Positions 47,161-58,410 of a stretch of 64,000 bases of DNA are shown here, piece after piece. The translations under genes were made by a program, and so were the position numbers. A model generated the notes under the pieces. That model was given only the letters and a program-made list of their open reading frames with translations, had not been told where the DNA came from and searched no databases. Position 1 is the stretch's first letter, and the number at the start of each line of letters is the position of its first letter. Where the stretch lies: the NCBI GenBank assembly GCA_905147135.1, contig LR990043.1, forward strand, positions 4,499,057 through 4,563,056. The letters are read 5' to 3'. Source of the stretch: Blastobasis lacticolella. Lineage: Eukaryota; Arthropoda; Insecta; Lepidoptera; Blastobasidae.

Positions 47161-47487
47161 GCCACATTAACTCCTAGTAATCATTATTGCCACATTAAAT
47201 ATTTATTGGGATATGGAAGTAAGCATACATTACTGACTGACTGACTTATCAGTTTAAAATGTTTTTCCTATTAGGTTTTTTTAATCTAAAAAGATTTGTT
47301 ATTCCTACAGTACCCAGACTCACTTTGGGTTACTGTACCATCAAAGTAAGTAAATAGTAATTATTCCACAAATGGGAAATTGCAATGGTTTGATTTATAG
47401 GGAAAATTACATAGATTACCCGTTATTATCTTCCATATAAATGGATTGCTTCCAAATGGATCTGTATTTGCCTGCACATGTTCCTTA

Positions 47488-47509
47488 TTTTTTTTTTTTT
47501 TTTTTTTTT
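47488..47509. repeat. poly-T run
   Basis: About 22 T, within the DIRS interior; a second run of about 19 T lies at 48285-48303. Possibly tails of small retro-insertions; the sequence next to them is not diagnostic. Confidence 0.8.
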
Positions 47510-48861
47510 ACTGAGTTTCAATCAGTACTTATACTTAACTATAAGTATTATAGTTTTTTAAAATAATTTTTTATTTTTATTTTCTAAAGTAATTTGGAGC
47601 ATCTAACCAGGTCTGCCTACCTGCCAGGAATTGAATAAGAGGTGAAAGAGCATCCCGGCTACATAGATCCTCTGAACGTAGAGGTATACTTATGAAGACT
47701 GAGACTGAGACTGGGATTGAGATCTTGTGGGTTAGCCGCTACCCAATTTACTAGGTCCTGTTTTAATAACTAGTTCATGGTAGACCTATGTTTGAGAGAC
47801 CAGGCAAATCTCCCTCTGTGATGGCTAAATAGTCCATAGTCTTATAAATGTGAGAGAGTTCTTTCTTATATACTTTAATTTATTTTATACCACTAAAATG
47901 GCAAACATGCTCACAGCCTGATGGTAGCAGGTACAGCAATCCATGGACACTTACAACACTAGAAGCATCACATTGCACAAATCCTGGTGTCGCTTTAGGT
48001 ATTCAACCTTATGGTAGATTTATAATGAACACTGCTCCAAGCATACCCTGGCATAAGCCGGGAAAGATGATGACTCGTCCATGCCGGTGAGCCAAATTGT
48101 TGTAGGGGAGTAAGATCTACGATCCTTCTTATTAGTCTTCAGTTCAACTACTTCTTTATCAATTTCTGTACTAATATTACCTACATAGCTGTTATATAAT
48201 ATCTCAGAATATCCTATGGAATTTACAATGAAGTTGTCTATCGTTCTCTCTCATGTTATTTACTACTAGCTCCAGGAAAGTTTGCTTTTTTTTTTTTTTT
48301 TTTACATAGACTAAGAGTCAAAAGTCCTCTTCTGTGTAACATTTTGTACATATATTTTATTTTATATTATTTGGATGTCTAACACCTTGTAACAATAATA
48401 TAAGTACAAAAGCATAACTTCCATAATTTACTTTTACGAGACACCACAGATAAATTTCACAAATAAGAGGTAACTGTGCAAGATGTACGTAACTAACCTG
48501 TCTTGTTAGTTATTTAGAAAGACAATGCGCGGGTGGCAAGTATACACGGACGCTGTGGTGCGCGGAAGCTACACCTTCATCCTCCGAGGATGTTGAGCTC
48601 CCACCATCCGCCTCATTATTGGCTAAAAGACGATGAGGGATGCCCAGCAACACAGCTTCGTCCGGAGCACCCGCCCGGTATCAGTATTTACGGCCTCGAC
48701 TTACCGATTTTGCACGCTTATTGCACAAAAACACATCAAAAACGTAGTTACCAAATTACATAACACCACTAATACATATTTCGCACCGAAATAAGTAATA
48801 AAAAACTATTTTTCTAACAAATATAAGATTTTGCATTCATTGCCGGCAAAATCTGTAGACG

Positions 48862-49046
48862 CTATGAGGTAAACATGTTATGACAAGTTTCAGCGCGCTT
48901 CAATGGAAGTAGTAAAGCCGCACTGCTGCTGGAATGAGCAACAAGGAGGTAATATGCGGATTGATTGGTATGTTTGCATCGTTTATTAAGGTAAAATCTT
49001 AGACAGCTTCTTCACTCAACGCTGTGTGTTTCGAAGAAACATAATA
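48862..49046 (-). repeat. DIRS inverted terminal repeat, upstream (5') copy
   Basis: 185 bp. Terminal block TATTATGTTTCTTCGAAACA on the minus strand; the remainder is identical to 43941-44125 read on the plus strand. Confidence 0.9.
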
Positions 49047-49622
49047 GGATGATAATTTTGACAGATCACAGTAGGGATGTGGTTGTGCAAAATCGTTAAT
49101 GAATCTATTCGATTATCGATTATCATTCTTATAGAACTTGGAATCGATAGTTGCATGGTTATGCTATACGTATTATACAAAATGAACTATTTATTTTCTT
49201 CTGAATTAATAATTTATTAATACGACATTAAAAACCCTTCTGCAACGACGATTATGACACGTGCGTATTTCTATTCGGTCAGTCATCCTATTACGTTGAA
49301 TACGCGCGACTCGAAATTGTTGTTGTGAAAGGTCTCTTAAGGTGAAATCCAAACAAAGAATAAGAGTTTAGTTACAAAAAATAATAAGGTTACCTAAATG
49401 TTAATTTTAAATATTCGATTATATTATATCAATATCGATTTTCGATTGTCTGTTGTTATTCGTTATTCGTGGCACTTCACTAAAGGGGCGGGGCCTGTCT
49501 ATGAAGTACGACATTTTCCGTAGTACATTTTACCGATAAAAAACACAAAACTTCATAGGCGTGCGCCAAAGACCAACAATTAGTAAGCTGTCAAAATTAT
49601 CATCCTATTTTAGACAAAGCAT
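49047..49622. mobile_element. MITE split by the DIRS insertion (unit A)
   Basis: Right terminal repeat 'ctgtcaaaattatcatcctattttagacaa' at 49588-49618. Its inverted mate is split: 'ttgtctaaaata' at 43901-43912 and 'ggatgataattttgacag' at 49047-49064, with the DIRS element in between. Interior contains 'cgattatcgattatcat' motifs, no coding capacity. Confidence 0.8.
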
Positions 49623-49632
49623 AGTTATACTT

Positions 49633-50624
49633 TGTCAAACATATGATGATAATTTTTACAGTTCACAGTAGGGATGGGGTGGTGTAAAATCATTATTGAA
49701 TCTATTCGATTATCGATATCGATTATCATTCTCATTGAAGATGAAATCGATAGTTGCATGGGTATGCTGAATGTATTTTACAAAATAAACTATCTATTTT
49801 CTTTTAAATTAATAATTTATTAATACAACGTTCAAAACCCTTCTACAACGACGATTTCGACACGTGCGTATTTTAATTCATTCAGTCAGCCTGTTCCGTA
49901 CAATATGCGCAAGTCGAATTCGTTGTTGTGAAAGGTCTCTTAGGGTGAAATCCAAACAAGGAATGAGAGTTTAGTTACTAAAAATAATATAAATACCTAA
50001 ATGTTAATTTTAAATAATCGATTATTTTCTTTGCATACCAATTTTCGATTGTCTTTTGGTATTCGTAAAGCGCACTCCACATGTGGACAGTTCCGCGGGA
50101 ACACGAGAATGTAGAGGGAGTATTCCCGTGCATGTTTGGCATGTCTTGCCTATTTCATAGACAAAGTAGAGATAGTTTGTTGTCGTCTCGATTCGATCGA
50201 TTTTATTTTCATATTCCTAGCGCTTTTTCCCGTAACATGTTCGGGGTACACTTGACTATGATAATCAAGATAAATAATCAAGTAATTACAGTAGAGCAAC
50301 TGCCATCACCTCTGTGACCCTGTTTACAGCAGATTAGCGATATTACACCGATGAATCGATATAATGTCGCGCGTTTTGACACCCATCCCTAATAGGCGAG
50401 AATGTAGAGGTTCGACCAAAGTCCCGGCAAAAGTTTCGCCGCAAGTTTCGGCGAACATGTAGAGCGCACTTTATTCGTGGCACTTCACGGCGGTACCTTT
50501 CCATGAAGTACGATAATATCCGTAGTACATTTTACCGAAAACAAACACGGAACTTTAAAGGCGTGCGCCAAGGACCAAGAATAATTCGTTGTCAAAATTA
50601 TCATCCTATATTAGACAATGCATA
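49633..50624. mobile_element. second tandem copy of the MITE (unit B) with a nested insertion
   Basis: Parallel to unit A over its full length ('gatgataatttttacag', 'cacagtagggatg', 'cttctacaacgacgatt.cgacacgtgcg', '..aaattatcatcctatattagacaa'). It is interrupted at 50067-50472. 'gcatagtt' follows both units, so A and B arose by tandem duplication of unit plus flank rather than by independent insertion. Confidence 0.8.
50067..50472. mobile_element. foldback-family MITE inserted in unit B
   Basis: 406 bp, from AAAGCGCACTCCACATG to the complement CATGTAGAGCGCACTTT. Its right half equals the right arm of 30145-32490. Unit A shows the empty site (ttattcg|ttattcgtggc). Contains the module shared with SINE B at 50275-50330. 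Confidence 0.8.
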
Positions 50625-50639
50625 GTTTGTAAAATAGCC

Positions 50640-50945
50640 ATGTTTTCGTTCCAATGACCGCAGTACGTTAAGATTGATGATAGTGCGTTCGGGGTGTTCC
50701 GATCTTATGCTTAGGGAGCCTAGATTGCTCAAGGCTAATAGACTGAAAAAGTCTTAAACTTGGGACACCAAGACTTATCTTTTGGATTCTTTGTTTAGAA
50801 CTTTACTTAGGTGCTGGAGCACGTGTGCTCTGACAGACCTTAGGTAAGGTCGAGCTCTAGGATAGTTAGGCTATCAGGAACGGTACCGCCTAAGTAAATT
50901 CGCATGATAACATCCCTCTTGAATGACGTCACAGAAATTCGTACC
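50640..50945. other. unassigned segment
   Basis: Non-repetitive within the window; no frame or motif. Confidence 0.4.
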
Positions 50946-50951
50946 ATCAAT

Positions 50952-51265
50952 CATAGCGTACTCCACATGTTCGCCGAAACTTTAGGCGGGACTTTGGTAG
51001 GCGCTCTACATTCTCGCCTATTAGTGATGCGATAGGTGTCATAATGCGTCAATATTATATCGATTCATCGGTGTAATATCGCTAATCTGGTACCTTTTGC
51101 TGTAAAGAGGATCACAGAGGTGATGGCTGCTGCTCTACTGTAATTACCTGATCTACTAATATCCTGGATCATGGTTAAGTGTACCCCGAACCTTTTACGG
51201 GAAAAAGCGCTGGAAGATAAATATAAAATCGATACATCGGTCATCGAATATATCAATATTTTTTC
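50952..51265. mobile_element. foldback-family arm (solo)
   Basis: From 'cgtactccacatgttcgccgaaact' to 'cgatacatcggtcatcgaatatatcaatatttttt'. Collinear with the reverse complement of 32490-32165. The second arm is missing; a LINE follows. Confidence 0.75.
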
Positions 51266-51388
51266 TGCGTAGCATAGCTGCTATGCATATTGTACATTTT
51301 GTTTGTAGTTAGTGAATTTACTTCTTTGTGAATTTTGTACATTTTTGGTACATTTTTGGTGTAGGTCAATACCTAGTAGATTTTCAAC

Positions 51389-53222
51389 TAGGCAACAGGT
51401 CCCGTAACATCGGGAACGGCTACAAGCTAATATACACTGGCTCTCCGAGTGGGGATAACGGGGTGGGGGTGGTGCTCTCTGAGGAGTTTCGGGACTGCGT
51501 CTTGGACGTGAAGCGTGTAAGCGTCCGCATTATGGTTGTGGGAGTGCTTATCGAAGGGGTCGTGACCAATTTGGTAAGCGCCTACGCTCCACAAGTCGGT
51601 TGCAGCGACGCGGACAAGGCGTTGTTTTGGGAGCAAATCGGGGAAGTACTACGTAACGTCCCGTTGTCGCAGGGTATTGTTGTGGGTGGCGATCTGAACG
51701 GTCATGTGGGTGAGAAGTGTGAGGAGTTTGGCCGTGTTCATGGCGGTTTTGGTTTTGGGAGCCGTAACGCTGAAGGGGAAGAAATTCTCCGGACGTGTAT
51801 GGCTGCCGATCTGGCCGTTGTGAACACCTTTTTCCAAAAGAAATCCGAGCATCTGATCACCTACAAGCGCTACCCAGATTGATTACTTTCTAACTCGGAG
51901 AGACAATATTAGCAAAGTGGCCACCTGTAAAGTCATACCCGGAGAGAGTCTCACTGCCCAACATCGGGTCCTTGTGATGGACCTGCGCGTGAAGCCCAGA
52001 GGCAAATACCGGGAGCAGTGCCGTCGTGAAACCCGGTGGTGGCTGCTTGAAGGAACCAAGTCCCATGAGTTCGCCGCTGCTGTCAACGATCTTAGTATTG
52101 CGACAGACGGCGAATCCATCCAACAACTCTAGGACAGAACTCAGGCAGCTATCGTACGGGCGGCAAGGACGGTGCTGGGGGTGTCAAGGGGCGGACGCAG
52201 GCTTGACAAGGAGACCTGGTGGTGGAACGACACAGTCCAGAGGGAGATTAGGGTAAAGAAAGCCCTCTTTAAAAAGTGGCAAGCGTCCAGATCTCCTGAA
52301 GACCACGCTGCATACAGGGATGCCAAACGTGCCACCAAACGAGCGGTAGCCAGAGCCAGACAAGACCACTTACGTCCTTTGTACGAAAAGTTGGAATCGT
52401 CTGAGGGGCAGAAACTCATCTACAAGTTGGCACGATCGAGGGTCAAAGCGGCACAGGATATTTCCATTTGTCGCTGTGTAAATGACCCTCAAGGTAACCT
52501 GTTATGCGACGACCGCGCGGTAAAGGAGAGATGGCGCTCGTATTTCCACGAGCTACTGAATAAGCAGCATAAAGAGGTGCATCCACCGGACCTCCCTCCA
52601 AATCAAGGACTCGTGCCATCGATAACGCCTGAAGAAGTCGAGGCGGCTCTTCGCCGCATGAAGAATCGGAAAGCCGTCGGACCCGATGGAGTCCCTATTG
52701 AGGCGTGGAAATCGATGGGCTCTCGTGGTGTGAGCATCCTTACCGATATTTATAACCGCATTGTCCTCACCGGGAAGATACCAAACCAATGGAGGCTGAG
52801 TATAATTACCCCAGTCTTAAAGGGTAAGGGTTCAGTGCGGGAGTGTATAAACTACCGCGGTATAAAGGTGATGTCTCACACCATGAAGCTCTTCGAACGC
52901 ATTGTGGACTGTCGAATCCGACGGGAGTGTACAATCTCGGATTGTCAGTATGGGTTCCGGCCGGGTTGTGGGACCATGGACCCCGTATTTGCCCTAAGAA
53001 CTCTCATGGAGGGATACAGATCAAGGAACACGCCCCTGTATTTCCTGTTTCTGGACATGCAGAAGGCCTTTGACTGTGTCCCTCGTGAGATGATCTGGTG
53101 GGCGTTGCGGTCCAAGTCAGTACCTGAGGCCTATATTGACATAGTCCGAGACATGTACCGCGATTCCGATTCCATAGTTAGGACTGCTGTTGGCGATACC
53201 AACACTTTCCCGATTACCGTTG
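51389..53222 (+). mobile_element. RTE-clade LINE, truncated at both ends, with disabling lesions
   Basis: Frame 1 (51391-51881): apurinic-type endonuclease. It reads GNRSRNIGNGYKLIYTGSPS and GVVLSEEF, then a catalytic-type GGDLNGHVGE and a truncated end at YKRY. A small deletion shifts to frame 2 (51881-53222): QIDYFLTRRD completes the endonuclease. One in-frame stop at 52130-52132 stands where family members have Trp. The reverse transcriptase has NRKAVGPDGVPIEAW, INYRGIKVMSHTMKLFERIV, QYGFRPGCGTMD and motif A FLFLDMQKAFDCVP. The element stops before the YADD box, so no polymerase activity is possible. '..NYRGIkLmSHtmKLwERi' is typical for RTE/BovB-like LINEs. This is the longest TE coding remnant in the window. 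Confidence 0.9.
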
Positions 53223-53226
53223 TTTT

Positions 53227-53461
53227 AGTGCACTGTGGTCCACAATGCTCTATGGGCTAATGTGTAAACGCATATTTCGAATCTATGGAACCATCGGAGG
53301 TCGAAGGAATTGTTCAGATCAAAATTAAAATTATTCACATTATACGAAGACTTGAAATCACGGGCTTGTTCAGAGACTATGTCCTGTTAAATTTCCGGCT
53401 GCCGGATACCCGGCTTACAAGATGGCCGGTATCCGGCCAAACAACTATCCATTTCATCTAA
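53227..53461 (+). mobile_element. broken right end of an hAT element (same family as 33446-34562)
   Basis: Collinear with 34250-34562: 'gctaatgtgtaa', 'gaattgttcag', 'ttattcacatta', 'ttgttcagagactatg', then 'ccggctgccggat..ggccggtatccggcc' and the terminus 'caactatccatttcatcta'. The left part is missing and the sequence abuts the LINE directly. Confidence 0.75.
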
Positions 53462-55560
53462 AAAAAGATTATTGGTGGAGCATGAGTCGCAACCAGACCG
53501 GAAGTTTTAAACAAATCCATAACATGAATTAAAATTTTATCTTCGAATATATGATGATTACTTACTTTAAATAACGAAATTGTCACGTCCTTTGACCCGT
53601 ACTCAAAGTTAACAAAATCATGATAGGTCGTAACTAGTACGCCTGTCTATGAAATCTAACACAGTGTTAGGGTTCCAAGTAAAGTTATAGCGAGGGAATA
53701 CTGGTTTTAATTTGAAAACACCCTTTCAAAATCCTAACACCCTGCTATCCATATGTCATTAGAGTTTGAAGAAATCAGTGATATAGCAGAAGGATGACTA
53801 TTGAGAGTGCCATAAGACGATCCGGATTTTAAACTGTAGCTAAGAAAATCGAGTAAAGAACTTACATGAACATAAAAGATGTTAGTCTTATATTTCCACA
53901 ATTGTTTAAAACTACAAGAGTATTGAGATTCTCCGATATTGAAGAGACCATCACGTCAATAGCGGAATCTTTTGAAAGGTGAAGGCTTCCCGGATAGTTC
54001 GCTCACCGCCAGGAAAAGATGGCGGTGCAGCGTGTGGACAGGTCTGAAAATAAGACGAGTACACGGACTTGAAAAAATACGGACGCCATTCAATTCTAAA
54101 GAGAAGTGAAGCACGCAAGGTATGACAATTTACAATATATTTTGTTAAACCAGACCTACACACTCAAACACATACACCAGGTCGGGCAATCCACCACCAT
54201 TTTGTTGAATTTTGTACCGCGCTGTCACTTCAGTGACAGTGTCAAAGCACGTAGACACATAAATAGGCGGTCATTTACATGCATCATTCATGTATCCGTT
54301 TGTATTTTTTCAGGTCCGTTTTTAATAATATGTTTAATGGAAATATGTATAATTATTTCTTTAATGCAAAGCGACTTAAATAAGGGGTACCACGGTTGAT
54401 ATGGCCAATGTAATGGTAATTAATTACTACGTTTCTTGGAAAAGATATCCTTACGTGTACAACATAGACGAGTTTAAATTGGACCGGAGTGATTTAATGA
54501 GAGAACGACCCAAGTAGGTATTAAGTATACTTGTCCACCTATATGAAAATGGGTCCCGTGTGCTTCCAAGTTTAAATTTGACTAACATTTGCACAATATT
54601 CCTACATCTACCCATTTACTTACAACATTCGACTTTTTTTTCAATTTTAAGGTTTTAGCAGTCAGGGTTTTTAGTTTTATTTTCAAAGTAAGTTCTCATT
54701 ACCTATACTTACGTATACTGCTTAAAAGTTGTCGAGATACCATGCATCGAAATTGTACATCGGACTCCTTATATGCCGTTGAAAACCAGAATCGTTCTTT
54801 CTGAACAATCATTTAAATATCAGTTGGTCTTAATTCCCTGTTTTACAACGGCACAAAAGCAATTTCAAAACAAATGAAACCGCTTGCGGGCACGCTTTCA
54901 AATTCAATTAATGTTTATTCACCGGCCACAATTTTTCTGTAACCCCTTTTCGAATGTAAATAGACGAATTTATTCCATTAGGGTTGAAATGTCGCTAAGC
55001 GATTCTTCCAACTGTTTTCTTGGAAAGCAACTGATATTTTCCAAAGGGAAACCTTATGCACAGTAAAGTTGATTGTGTTTTGAAACAATTTCGGTGGCGC
55101 GAAAAGTAAATTGAGTTCAGTTTAAATGTGTGGAAGGTAATTTGGTAGATGTGTACGCCCGAGCACCTTGTTCCCACACCGAAATAACTGAATCGAGCAA
55201 AGAATTTAAGTAAACGTAGTGGAAATAGTAGCATCTAGGAAAATGTTAGTAAACTTTCAAGTAGGTACTTACCTATATAAATTACTAATTGTAAGTAGCA
55301 GTTTTATTTGAATAGAGCAAAGATCTCAATATGGATTGCATTGACTAAAGAAAAGCCGTTGACTGCACAATGTGCTGATTCCCCGGGCGCTATGTCTTTA
55401 TGAGAGCTTTTACCTACAGTTCTTAGCAAAATTTTTGATAATTTGAGATATTCTCATAATTCTCAGTTACAAGCTTAAAGAAAGGTTTGATGTAACCTCA
55501 CGATAGTTCTATGTTTCTTCTAATACGTTAGTTCAACACTTTGTCATCCTTGTACTTGTA
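53462..55560. other. no recognisable gene
   Basis: 2.1 kb of AT-rich DNA; frames of 60-100 codons without motif. Confidence 0.5.
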
Positions 55561-55562
55561 AA

Positions 55563-55694
55563 ATTAATAATTTATTTATTTATTTAACCATTTATTGTGC
55601 ACAAAGAAAGTTACAATAATATGAACATAAAGATAACTATCACAAAAGGTACAGCTTATTTCTAAAAAGAAATGTCTTACAGCAGACCTACCTA
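55563..55694 (-). mobile_element. LINE 3' untranslated tail (same family as 5361-6047)
   Basis: About 97% identical to 5366-5492 ('accatttattgtgcacaa.gaaagttacaataatatgaac' through 'atgtcttacagcagacctacc'), then unrelated sequence. Strong 5' truncation, as usual for LINE insertions. Confidence 0.85.
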
Positions 55695-56079
55695 ATAAAT
55701 ATTGTTTGAACATAGTTTACAAGAAAAACTGTCGGTGACGCATTTTGAAGATTTAATTTACATTGTTTCATTGAATTTTATAGAGTTTTAAGAATATACA
55801 AAGATTCAATAAATGTTTTTATTGTTAATTGGTTTATTACAATTTCTTTAAATGCATTTTAACGCCGTAGAAAAATTTGTAAAGAAACCAATGGCGTTTC
55901 TCATTGGTTTCTTTCAGCAGAAAATGTCGCGAATCAGCTTCAATTATGTTCCAAACAAATACATTTATACAGCCATAACGAATACTTTAAAATGTATTTT
56001 AGTTATCAATACTATAAAACAAAGCTCGAAATATGGATTTTAAAATTCTATATATTCCGAGAAAATGCGGCGCTCTATT

Positions 56080-56750
56080 CGACAAGCCGACTAAGACGGC
56101 TTTCGCGAATCGTAAACAAGCTTACTCTTACTGAAAATAAACGCATCAATCAAGCATCTAGTCTTGTGGGTATAAAAAACATGTTGGCGTTAATGTGTTG
56201 TGCTCTCGACAACGAGGGCCCGGGGTCCGCCTTGACCATGATCCAGGTTTTGGCGATCAGGTAATTACAGTGGAGCGACTACCATCTGACCTTCAGACCT
56301 CCGTGACCCTGCTACCAAGGGAACCTTATTAGATTGGATCATGGTTACAAATTCAGTGGTCTGGAACTTGCAGGTTTCATCACGATGTTCTCTCACACCG
56401 TTAGAGCATCGGTTAGTATTTAACTAATGTACGTAACTTAGAAAAGAATCATTGGTATATGGCCGCAGCGGGATTTGAACCCAGTACTTCTCGCTTACGA
56501 GTTGGATACTCAACCGCTCGGCTACCGACGCGCGCCTAGTCTTATGGATATTGCCACTAAAATTTGCACAGGGAAATGGCGGTGGGCTGGGCACATGACA
56601 TGAGTCGACGAGAGGATGGTAGATTATTCGGTAAATCGAAGCGTGAAGGCCCAGAAGACCCAGAACCGGTAGTAGGGGAGTGAGAAGGCAGCCCGCCCAG
56701 TGGGACGCCGTTATTGCCAAGATGGCGAAGGTTTGTTAGAAAGAAGGGAA
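56080..56750 (+). mobile_element. RTE-type LINE fragment interrupted by a SINE
   Basis: Left part NKRINQASSL(V) to about 56175, right part from 56537: LMDIATKICTGKWRWAGHMT and a decayed rest. '..L.dia...k.KWrWAGHm.R..dgrW' is the RTE-type post-RT segment. The family B SINE at 56178-56535 (minus) separates the two parts. Confidence 0.7.
56178..56535 (-). mobile_element. tRNA-derived SINE, family B
   Basis: Complete copy on the minus strand. Head at 56535-56465 (B box complement 'gggatttgaaccc'), tail at 'gtgttgtgctctcgacaacgagggcccgggg'. The flanking repeats 'ctagtcttgtgggtata' (56157-56173) and 'ctagtcttatggatatt' (56537-56553) are a decayed target duplication (14 of 17). Confidence 0.88.
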
Positions 56751-56984
56751 ATGTTGCTTTACACTGTCTAAAGACCGGGTTAGCATAGCCATAAAGAAAC
56801 TTAGACCCAACTAGTCATCTGTGAGTGTCTATGTCTCACAGCCATACGTCAGCTTCGGTAAAATGCATTTATCGAACGTACGTGTTAACGTTAAAAGGAT
56901 TTGTATATTTATTGAATGCGATGACTAAAGGGGAAACTAATACAAGTATTAATCAAACCATAATGTTCTGACGATAGCAAATTA

Positions 56985-57207
56985 CACGCCTTACACGTGT
57001 GGGTGTCGTATAAGGCGACTAATGTTTTCGAGGCAAAAGATCTAAGCGCCACTGTAGACTGGAAAATGGGCAGCAGCATTTTCCATTGTTATATTATAAC
57101 ACTGCGATCTCCAACCCGCCTACCAAGCGTGGAGATTATGGCAATAACCTCCCTTTTTGTGGGAGAGGCCCTAAGTCATGCAGTGGATTGTTATGGGCTG
57201 TGATGAT
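56985..57207 (+). mobile_element. short retro-insertion with 12-bp target duplication (copy 2 of the 'gggtgtcgt' block)
   Basis: 223 bp ending '..gcagtggattgttatgggctgtgatgat', bounded by GATAGCAAATTA at 56973-56984 and 57208-57219. The paralogous segment near 58640 shows the same target uninterrupted. The 3' part resembles a lepidopteran LINE end with (GAT)n; the element is a strongly truncated LINE or a derived SINE. Confidence 0.85.
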
Positions 57208-57515
57208 GATAGCAAATTATCGCTAAGTCGGCGGACAAGGAAAGTTCCTGGTTGTTTACTTTACAGGTGTGCAATAACAACTTGATATTCTTTTTTTATG
57301 AATGAAAAAAGGTTCGAACAAAGGAGGACCGGCAGCAATGTGGACCCCAGCCTATATAACCAATAACGTTGAACGATATGTCATTGGAAAGGATTTTACA
57401 TTTTCTACAACTTTTACTGTAGCGACAATTCTGGAATCGTTGTGCGAAAAAAGATTATGGTGGAAGTATATAAACCACTACAAACAAGACAATAACAAAC
57501 ATGATGATGGTGATG

Positions 57516-57556
57516 ATAAAATCCCCCCCCCTCCTCCCCCCTCCCCCCTCCCTTAA
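57516..57556. repeat. pyrimidine-only C-rich tract
   Basis: 'cccccccctcctccccctcccccctcccttaa': a C-rich run that could form an i-motif/G-quadruplex on the opposite strand. No gene depends on it as far as visible. Confidence 0.85.
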
Positions 57557-57734
57557 ATAAATTTTTCTATGGCGTTAAATAGTAGTTTATGCAACTGTCA
57601 TATAAAAGAGGGTATTATAAAATGAGTGGATGACAGTTCTGTTCTAAAAAGCTGGAGTAATTGATAAAGTTAGGAAATTGAAAAGAAAACATAAAACCGT
57701 GGGCGTTTGGGTCTTTTTTATTATGACATACGGT

Positions 57735-58030
57735 AGGCAAACAATCAAGCGGGCCACCTGATGGGAAGTGGTCACCGCTGCCTATAGACATTCACAACAC
57801 CAAGAGTATCGCCAATGTGTTGCCCACCTCTATAATACGTTGTGCTGGCAGCAAACTCCACTGCCAAAGCCTTGGTTTCCCAAATTCCCACCCCATGGAG
57901 CACTGGAAACTTTACTCACCGGCAGAAACACACTACTATTTAAAAGAGTATTATTTAGCTGCAATATTCTGTAAGGTGGAGGTACTTCCCCAGTCGAGCG
58001 GCTCTAATTCGAACGGGATACCCCGCTATG
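57735..58030 (+). repeat. interspersed repeat, family D
   Basis: Mate of 21735-21960 (reversed) and longer. Contains 'gcgggccacctgatgggaagtggtcacc', 'ctccactgccaaagccttgg' and 'ggtggaggtacttccccagtcgagcgg'. Non-coding. Confidence 0.6.
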
Positions 58031-58410
58031 CCTTACCTCTCTTATAAGCAATTGCACACATTGCCCTCCTCTGAATCCACGCCTGGGTCCAGGAGACGTA
58101 CTGACATAGTTGTGTTTTGTACAAACACTTCAATGCTTCGAAATATCGATAGCCGATTTGCCACCGCACAACTCTGTAGAGACTGGAGCACAGCCCAGGT
58201 TTCGATCGAATCAAAAACGTCAAGCATAATGGCTGATTACACTCTTCGGATTTTCCGGCTTCCTGAAGAAGGTGTTTATTATATTTAATCATTATTTAGA
58301 GTCCCTCCTTATCCATGAAGCCGGCCAGCCTCTGGCCAACGGCCACCTTCAAATTGCCCCACTCTCAACTGGTCTCCGCTTTGTATGCCCAGGGTTATTT
58401 TTGGCATAAC

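Larger units (their letters stand above)
43911..49046 (-). mobile_element. DIRS-type (tyrosine recombinase) retrotransposon, complete ends, decayed coding region
   Basis: About 5.1 kb, read on the minus strand. The upstream inverted terminal repeat is 48862-49046, the downstream one 43941-44125 plus a 30-bp extension to 43911, with an internal complementary region at 44160-44255. Coding traces run in the right order on the minus strand: reverse transcriptase (about 47160-46913), RNase H C-terminal region and the following conserved block (about 46200-45348). Stops, frameshifts and an internal triplication disable them. A tyrosine recombinase was not recognised in 45340-44290. DIRS elements lack target duplications and integrate through a circular intermediate. 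The flanks join to a perfect copy of a known nearby sequence, with TA shared at the junction. Confidence 0.88.
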
